A stretch of DNA of 62,543 nucleotides, taken from the NCBI GenBank assembly GCA_964584755.1, contig CAZPAV010000011.1, positions 1 to 62,543 of the forward strand, given 5' to 3'. This document shows positions 58,217 to 62,543 of this stretch, in pieces. The notes beneath the pieces were generated by a model, which did not search any database, was not told the origin of the DNA, and saw only the letters and a list, made by a program, of their open reading frames with translations. This stretch comes from CAZPAV01 sp964584755. Its GTDB lineage: Bacteria; Actinomycetota; Acidimicrobiia; Spongiisociales; UBA5794. Numbering within the stretch: position 1 is the stretch's first letter; every line of letters begins with the position of its first letter. The position numbers and the translations under genes were made by a program.

Positions 58217-59536
58217 GTGGATCCCGTCGCGCCCCGCCCCACCGGCCGTACGATCCGCCGGCTCGCCCGACGGTTGGGACGGGGCCTGTGGGGCGTGGCG
58301 GACACCTGGGGGGAGGGGTACCGGCGCCTCGCCGAGTCGCACGCCGCCTCGGCGGCGGGGGACGTCCTCGTCGCGGTCGGTCTGGCGGGAACGCTCTTCT
58401 TCTCGGTGCCCTCTACGGAGGCCCGGGCGAACGTCGCCCTCTACCTCGTGCTCACGCTCGCCCCCTTCGCCGTCCTCGGGCCGGCGCTCGGGCGACTCTT
58501 CGAGCGCTCTCCGGGCGCCTACCGCGGCGGCATGGCCCTCAGCGCCCTGGGTCGGGCGATCGTCGCCCTCGGGCTCCTGCTCTCCGGGAACGGGCTCCTC
58601 CTCTTCCCGCTCGCCTTCACGCTCCTCGTCCTCTCCCGGTTCCACGGGATCAGCCGGGCGAGCATCCTCCCGGTCGTCGTCCGTGACGCCGGCGAGCTCG
58701 TGGAGGCCAACGCGCGGCTGGCCCGTTTCGGGGTGCTCGTCGCGGCGCTCGTCGTCCCGGTGGGCGGGGCTCTGGCAGCGCTGGTGGCGCCGGCGGCGGC
58801 GCTCGTCCCGGCCATCCTCGCCTACCTGGTGGCGGGCGTCGCCGCCGTGCAGCTCCCCCGGGTGGCGCGTCGCCGCAGGCGCCGTCCCGGCGTGCGACCG
58901 CGACGAGGGCGCGTCCCGCTGCCCCGCCGGGTCCGGCTCGCCCGGTTCGCCACCGCCGGTGTCCGGTTCCTCAACGGGTTCCTCCTCCTCCTCGTCGCCT
59001 TCGCCTTCCGCGAGGTCGGCGGCGTGGTGTCGCTGAGCGCGCTCCTCGTCGCCGCCGGCGTCGGGTACTACCTGGCGGCGTGGGTGGCACCGGCACTGGG
59101 CACCTACGTGTCGGAGGAGCCCATGGTCGTCATCGCCCTCGCCGTCGAGGCCGGGGCCGCCTTCATCGGAGCCCAGGTCTTCAGCCTCGGGGCGGGCATG
59201 GTGCTCGCCGCCGCGGCCGGGTTCGCATGGGGCACGGCGAAGTTCGGCTTCGACGGGATGCTCCAGAACGCGCTTCCCGAGGCGGACCGCGGGCGGGCGT
59301 TCACCGTGGCCGAGTCGGTCTTCCAGATCGCCTGGGTCGTGGGGGCGCTCCTCCCCGTCCTCCCCCTCGTGCCGACGGGGTTCGGGCTCGCCGGGGCCGG
59401 CCTCGTCGCCCTCGTCATCCAGGTGGTGTACGTCACCCTCGTGCTGCTCCCGGAGGCGGCGCGTCGCATGCGGGAGGGCGGCGGCGCGTCGGACGGGGAG
59501 GAGGGAGGAGGCGGGGACGTCCTCGACCTGCTCTGA
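58217..59536 (+). CDS. Major facilitator superfamily protein
   Basis: 439-aa membrane protein with 10-12 predicted helices, starting after a 40-residue basic N-terminus. The central loop (RRRRRRPGVRPRRGRVPLPRRVRLARF) is strongly positive, as expected for the cytoplasmic hinge. Motif A is weak (GRLFERSPGAYRGG). The substrate is unknown. Acidic, Gly-rich C-terminal tail. Converges with hflX. Confidence 0.82.
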   Translation: MDPVAPRPTGRTIRRLARRLGRGLWGVADTWGEGYRRLAESHAASAAGDVLVAVGLAGTLFFSVPSTEARANVALYLVLTLAPFAVLGPALGRLFERSPGAYRGGMALSALGRAIVALGLLLSGNGLLLFPLAFTLLVLSRFHGISRASILPVVVRDAGELVEANARLARFGVLVAALVVPVGGALAALVAPAAALVPAILAYLVAGVAAVQLPRVARRRRRRPGVRPRRGRVPLPRRVRLARFATAGVRFLNGFLLLLVAFAFREVGGVVSLSALLVAAGVGYYLAAWVAPALGTYVSEEPMVVIALAVEAGAAFIGAQVFSLGAGMVLAAAAGFAWGTAKFGFDGMLQNALPEADRGRAFTVAESVFQIAWVVGALLPVLPLVPTGFGLAGAGLVALVIQVVYVTLVLLPEAARRMREGGGASDGEEGGGGDVLDLL

Positions 59537-59554
59537 GGACGCCGGCGGCCTCAG
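59533..59554. terminator. Hairpin over the stop codons of convergent genes
   Basis: CTGAGG-a-CGCC-GGCG-g-CCTCAG folds as one hairpin with a single mismatch and contains both stop codons (MFS gene and hflX). No T-run; possible bidirectional weak terminator. Confidence 0.35.
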
Positions 59555-60879
59555 CGGGTCCCGTCGACGACGAACGCGTCGAAGCGCACCGCCTGCGTGT
59601 CGGGGAGTCGGGCCCGGAGCCGCGTCCCGCCGGGTTCGTGGGCGAGGCTGACGACGTCCCCCGCATCGTGGATGGCGCCGAGGACGTCGCCGCGTGCGTA
59701 GGGAACGAGGAGGTCGACCTCCACCGTCCGGGCCCGGAGGGCGGCGACGATCGCCCGCCGGAGCTCGGGGATGCCCCTCCCGGTGCGGGCGGAGACGGCG
59801 ACCGCGTCCGGGTGGAGGGCACGGAGGCGCCGAACCGCCGCCGGCGCGGCGACGTCGACCTTGTTCAGGGCGAGGAGCTCCGCGTTCCCGCCGGCGCCGA
59901 TCTCGGCGAGGACGGTGCGCACCGCCGCGATCTGGCCGTCCGGGTCCTCGGTGGCGGCGTCGACGACGTGCAGGAGGAGACGGGCGTCCACGACCTCCTC
60001 GAGCGTGGAGCGAAACGCCTCGACGAGCTCGTGGGGGAGCTTGCGGACGAACCCCACCGTGTCGGAGAGGAGGGCCTCGTGGCCGTCGGGGAGCTCGAGG
60101 CGGCGGACGGTGGAGTCGAGCGTGGCGAAGAGGCGGTCCTCGACGAGGACCGCGGCGTCGGTGAGCCGGTTGAACAGCGTGGACTTCCCGGCGTTGGTGT
60201 AGCCGACGATCGCCACCGTCGGCGCCCCGGCCCGGCGCCGGGAGCGACGCCGGGTCGCCCGTGACCGGACCACGTCGGCGAGCTCGCGCTCGATGCGCCG
60301 GATCCGTCCGAGGATGCGTCGCCGGTCGGTCTCGAGTTTCGTCTCCCCGGGCCCACGGGTCCCGATGCCGGCCCCGAGGCGGCTCAGCTCGGTACCCCGT
60401 CCCCGCAGGCGGGGGAGGCGGTACCGGTGCTGGGCGAGCTCGACCTGGAGCATGCCCTCCCGGGTGTGGGCGTGCCGGGCGAAGATGTCGAGGATGACCG
60501 CGACCCGGTCGACCACGTCGCAGCCGAACGCGTTCTGGAGGTTCCGCTGTTGCGCCGGCGAGAGCTCGTTGTCGAAGACGACGACGTCGACGTCGAGTGC
60601 CCTGGTCTCGGCGACGAGCTCACGGAGCTTCCCCGAGCCGATGAGCGTGGCCGGGTCGGGTCGGGCGCGCCGGACGAGCGCCTCCCCCACCGCGTCGGAC
60701 CCGGCCGTGTCGGCGAGGAGCCCGAGCTCGACGAGGCTCCGGGCCCCGTCCGGTTCCTCACGGGCGGAGCGCACCAGCGCGACGAGGTACGCCCGCTGCC
60801 GGACGACCGCGAGGTCCGTCACCGAGGCGGTCAGCCGGCGACGGTCGCGGGCGACGTGCGATGCCGGATCGTTCACCAT
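59551..60879 (-). CDS. hflX: HflX, ribosome-associated GTPase
   Basis: 442-aa GTPase. The N-terminal HflX domain includes VVFDNELSPAQQRNLQNAFGCDVVDRVAVILDIFARHAHTREGMLQVELAQHRYRLPRL and the Gly-rich GIGTRGPGETKLETDRR. G domain: GYTNAGKSTLFNRL (G1), DTVGFVRKLPHELVEAF (G3), ALNKVD (G4). It splits stalled or hibernating 70S ribosomes. TACGGT six nt before the ATG suggests a leaderless message. Confidence 0.95.
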   Translation of the reverse strand: MVNDPASHVARDRRRLTASVTDLAVVRQRAYLVALVRSAREEPDGARSLVELGLLADTAGSDAVGEALVRRARPDPATLIGSGKLRELVAETRALDVDVVVFDNELSPAQQRNLQNAFGCDVVDRVAVILDIFARHAHTREGMLQVELAQHRYRLPRLRGRGTELSRLGAGIGTRGPGETKLETDRRRILGRIRRIERELADVVRSRATRRRSRRRAGAPTVAIVGYTNAGKSTLFNRLTDAAVLVEDRLFATLDSTVRRLELPDGHEALLSDTVGFVRKLPHELVEAFRSTLEEVVDARLLLHVVDAATEDPDGQIAAVRTVLAEIGAGGNAELLALNKVDVAAPAAVRRLRALHPDAVAVSARTGRGIPELRRAIVAALRARTVEVDLLVPYARGDVLGAIHDAGDVVSLAHEPGGTRLRARLPDTQAVRFDAFVVDGTR

Positions 60880-60885
60880 CCCGTA

Positions 60886-60891
60886 ACCGTA
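60886..60891 (-). promoter_or_regulatory. -10 box of hflX
   Basis: TACGGT on the minus strand six nt before the ATG at 60879. Confidence 0.4.
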
Positions 60892-60980
60892 CCCGGTGGG
60901 AGGAGCGAGTGGAGCGTGTCTCCGACCGATCGGCGCGGCGGGAGGGACGAACGTCCCTGCGATCGTCGTCGTGCGCCGGG

Positions 60981-60986
60981 TAGCGT
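60981..60986 (+). promoter_or_regulatory. -10 box before the substrate-binding protein gene
   Basis: TAGCGT; transcription would start near 60993, leaving about 29 nt of leader with GAGGAGG before the ATG at 61022. Confidence 0.4.
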
Positions 60987-61021
60987 GATGCCCCGACGTG
61001 TCCGGATCGAGGAGGTCGCAG

Positions 61022-62392
61022 ATGGGCGGTGGAGCGGGCAGGTGGCTGCCCTGGGTCGGAATCCTCGCGGCGGCGATCGTGGTCGTCGTCCTCCTCGCGG
61101 CGAACACGGGCGGACCGGCGGAGGAGGCGGCGTCGTCGACGACGACGACCGCCGCCGCCACGACGACGGCGGCGACGACGACGGCAGCCCCCACACCGCC
61201 GCCGAGCACCACCGAGGCACCCTCGGGCGAGCCGTTGAGCCTCGCCTCGCTGCTGCCGATCACCGGTGACCTCGCCCCCTTCGGACCGAGCATCCAGCAC
61301 GGTGTCGAGCTCGCCGTCTCGGAGGTGAACGAGGCGGGCGGCGTCCACGGCGCCGACGTGAGCTTCCAGGGCTACGACTCGGGAACGAGCCCCGACCTCG
61401 CCGCCACGGTCGCCGACGAGATCGTCGCCGGCGGGTATCAGGCGGTCGTGGGCGCCGCCTCCTCGGCGGTGTCCCTGTCGGTCATCGACAAGCTCACCGG
61501 CGCGAAGATCGTCATGGTCTCCCCCTCGAACGCCAGCCCCCAGTTCAGCACCTACCCCGACGGTGGCTTCTACTTCCGGACCGCCCCGTCCCACGCGCTG
61601 CAGGGCGGGTACACGGCCGCGCTCCTCACCGCCCGCGGCGCGCACGACGTGGCAATCGTCTATCGCGCCGACTCCTCCGGGGAGGGCCTCAAGGACGAGG
61701 TGGTGAAGGCGTTCTCGGGTACCGTCGTGGGGACCTTCGCCTACGAGCCCGATCTCGTCGAGGCCAAGACGCTCGTCGCGAACGTCAAGGCGGCCGACCC
61801 GGGCGCCATCCTCTGCATCTGCTTCCCCGAGACGGCCGTGCCCATCCATCTCGAGGCCTTCCGGCAGGGTCTGCTCAAGGACGACCAGAGCCTGCCCTGG
61901 TTCTACACCGCCGGGATGCTCGACCCGGACTTCGTGCAGAGCCTCGTCGACGCGGGCCTCGGCGACGCCGCCAGGCTCCTCGCTGGGTTCGAGGGAACGG
62001 CGCCGGGTTCCGTCGACAGCCCCGAGGCGCGGGCCTTCGCCGCGGTGTACCAGGCGACGTACGGCGAGGAGTACAAGCTCTTCGCTCCCAACGCGTACGA
62101 CGCGGCGTGGCTGGTGGCGCTCGCCGCCGAGGCCTCGGACGGCACCGCCGAGGGGATCCGCTCCCGGCTCGTCGCCGTCTCCGAGGGCGGCGAGGAGTGC
62201 GCCGGTGCCGACTGTCTCGCGCTGCTCCACGCCGACCCCTCCGCCGATGTCGACTACGTCGGTGCGTCCGGCCCCATCGACTTCCTCGAGAACGGCGACG
62301 TCGGCTCCGCGGTGTATCAGGTCTGGACCTACCAGGACGACGGCACCACCCACACCGAGCAGGTCGTGAGCCGTCCCGACGACATTCGCTGA
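61022..62392 (+). CDS. LivK-like periplasmic substrate-binding protein
   Basis: 456-aa type I periplasmic-binding protein. An N-terminal membrane segment (WLPWVGILAAAIVVVVLLAA) without lipobox is followed by a Thr/Ala-rich linker of about 40 residues, then the ligand domain (LSLASLLPITGDLAPFGPSIQHGVELAVSEVNEAGGV). Such proteins bind branched-chain amino acids, amides or aromatic acids. Four Cys occur in pairs (ILCICFPE and ECAGADC). The ATG at 61022 follows GAGGAGG and is preferred to a GTG eight codons earlier. Confidence 0.88.
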   Translation: MGGGAGRWLPWVGILAAAIVVVVLLAANTGGPAEEAASSTTTTAAATTTAATTTAAPTPPPSTTEAPSGEPLSLASLLPITGDLAPFGPSIQHGVELAVSEVNEAGGVHGADVSFQGYDSGTSPDLAATVADEIVAGGYQAVVGAASSAVSLSVIDKLTGAKIVMVSPSNASPQFSTYPDGGFYFRTAPSHALQGGYTAALLTARGAHDVAIVYRADSSGEGLKDEVVKAFSGTVVGTFAYEPDLVEAKTLVANVKAADPGAILCICFPETAVPIHLEAFRQGLLKDDQSLPWFYTAGMLDPDFVQSLVDAGLGDAARLLAGFEGTAPGSVDSPEARAFAAVYQATYGEEYKLFAPNAYDAAWLVALAAEASDGTAEGIRSRLVAVSEGGEECAGADCLALLHADPSADVDYVGASGPIDFLENGDVGSAVYQVWTYQDDGTTHTEQVVSRPDDIR

Positions 62393-62417
62393 GCGGGGGT
62401 CGGTGCCCCACCACCTG

Positions 62418-62446
62418 TTGCCCGCGGGCGTCGGGATGTCTAGCCT
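62418..62446 (+). promoter_or_regulatory. Promoter of the gene at the window end
   Basis: TTGCCC (62418-62423), 17 bp, TAGCCT (62441-62446). Predicted transcription start near 62453 with about 58 nt of leader. Confidence 0.5.
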
Positions 62447-62510
62447 GCGGGCGGTTCGGCGCGAGCCGGACGTCTCGTTGACGCGAGACCCCGACATTCG
62501 GAGGAGCATC

Positions 62511-62543
62511 ATGCACGAGAGACCCAGGCGGAAGACCTCGAGG
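62511..62543 (+). CDS. Start of a gene cut by the window end
   Basis: ATG preceded by CGGAGGAG and a good promoter. Only 11 codons are visible (MHERPRRKTSR), basic as in a signal peptide or DNA-binding N-terminus. Nothing can be said of function; it may belong to the same transport system as the preceding substrate-binding protein. Confidence 0.5.
   Translation, partial: MHERPRRKTSR

Overview
The window is very GC-rich and densely packed, with no gap over 300 bases that lacks a gene. It reads as an actinobacterial chromosome, perhaps Acidimicrobiia-like. Supporting signs are an HspR-type dnaK operon, the clpS-DUF2017 pair, an XRE regulator next to an HbhA-like coiled-coil/lysine-tail protein (an arrangement known from mycobacteria), ctaA-ctaB, a DLW-39-like microprotein, and many genes whose only promoter element is a TANNNT box 6-8 nt before the start codon, as expected for leaderless mRNAs. 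No tRNA, rRNA, insertion sequence, phage gene or CRISPR array was seen. All residue-level statements come from reading by eye.

Layout. 1-5.9 kb: an exported protein, the dnaK-grpE-dnaJ-hspR operon, a CsoR-family regulator with CstR-like cysteines and a DUF4388 protein. 5.8-26.3 kb: a sulfur-oxidation island. An ArsR-family repressor is divergent from a tightly coupled operon tusA-dsrE-dsrE-shdrC1-B1-A-H-B3-etfB-etfA-emo-(two small unknown genes)-lbpA-lbpA-lplA. A second operon follows, encoding a fused PsrB/PsrC-type subunit and a molybdopterin oxidoreductase (SoeABC-like), then an NfnAB/SudAB-like flavoprotein pair. 26.3-43.7 kb: enoyl-CoA hydratase, clpS, alanine dehydrogenase, a release-factor-like protein, the XRE/HbhA-like pair, an epimerase/acyltransferase pair, DAHP synthase plus prephenate dehydrogenase, a YbdK-type ligase, NAD synthetase, a class IV aminotransferase and MgtE. 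43.8-62.5 kb: selD, a thin [2Fe-2S] ferredoxin, acyl-CoA genes, ctaA/ctaB, a second DAHP synthase-like protein fused to chorismate mutase, tag, gpsA, a glycosyltransferase/GH130/MFS group, hflX, and a substrate-binding protein followed by the start of another gene.

How the sulfur genes fit together. TusA and the DsrE proteins would carry sulfane sulfur to the sHdr complex. Lipoate-binding proteins, loaded by the ligase, would carry the intermediate. EtfAB and the membrane Emo protein would pass electrons to menaquinone. The Soe-like enzyme would oxidise the sulfite formed. The gene order matches what I recall as the type II sHdr cluster. A shared operator (ACATGCG-N6-CGCATGT and variants) lies beside the ArsR gene, before tusA and before the Soe-like operon, so one repressor probably controls both.

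Most unusual findings. (1) selD is read through an in-frame UGA at its catalytic position, with a SECIS-like hairpin downstream, so it is probably a selenoprotein. (2) A DAHP synthase-like domain has lost nearly all metal- and substrate-binding residues but is fused to an apparently intact chorismate mutase. (3) That gene is preceded by a Tyr/Phe leader peptide with alternative terminator and antiterminator pairings. (4) The repressor operator is shared by the two sulfur operons.
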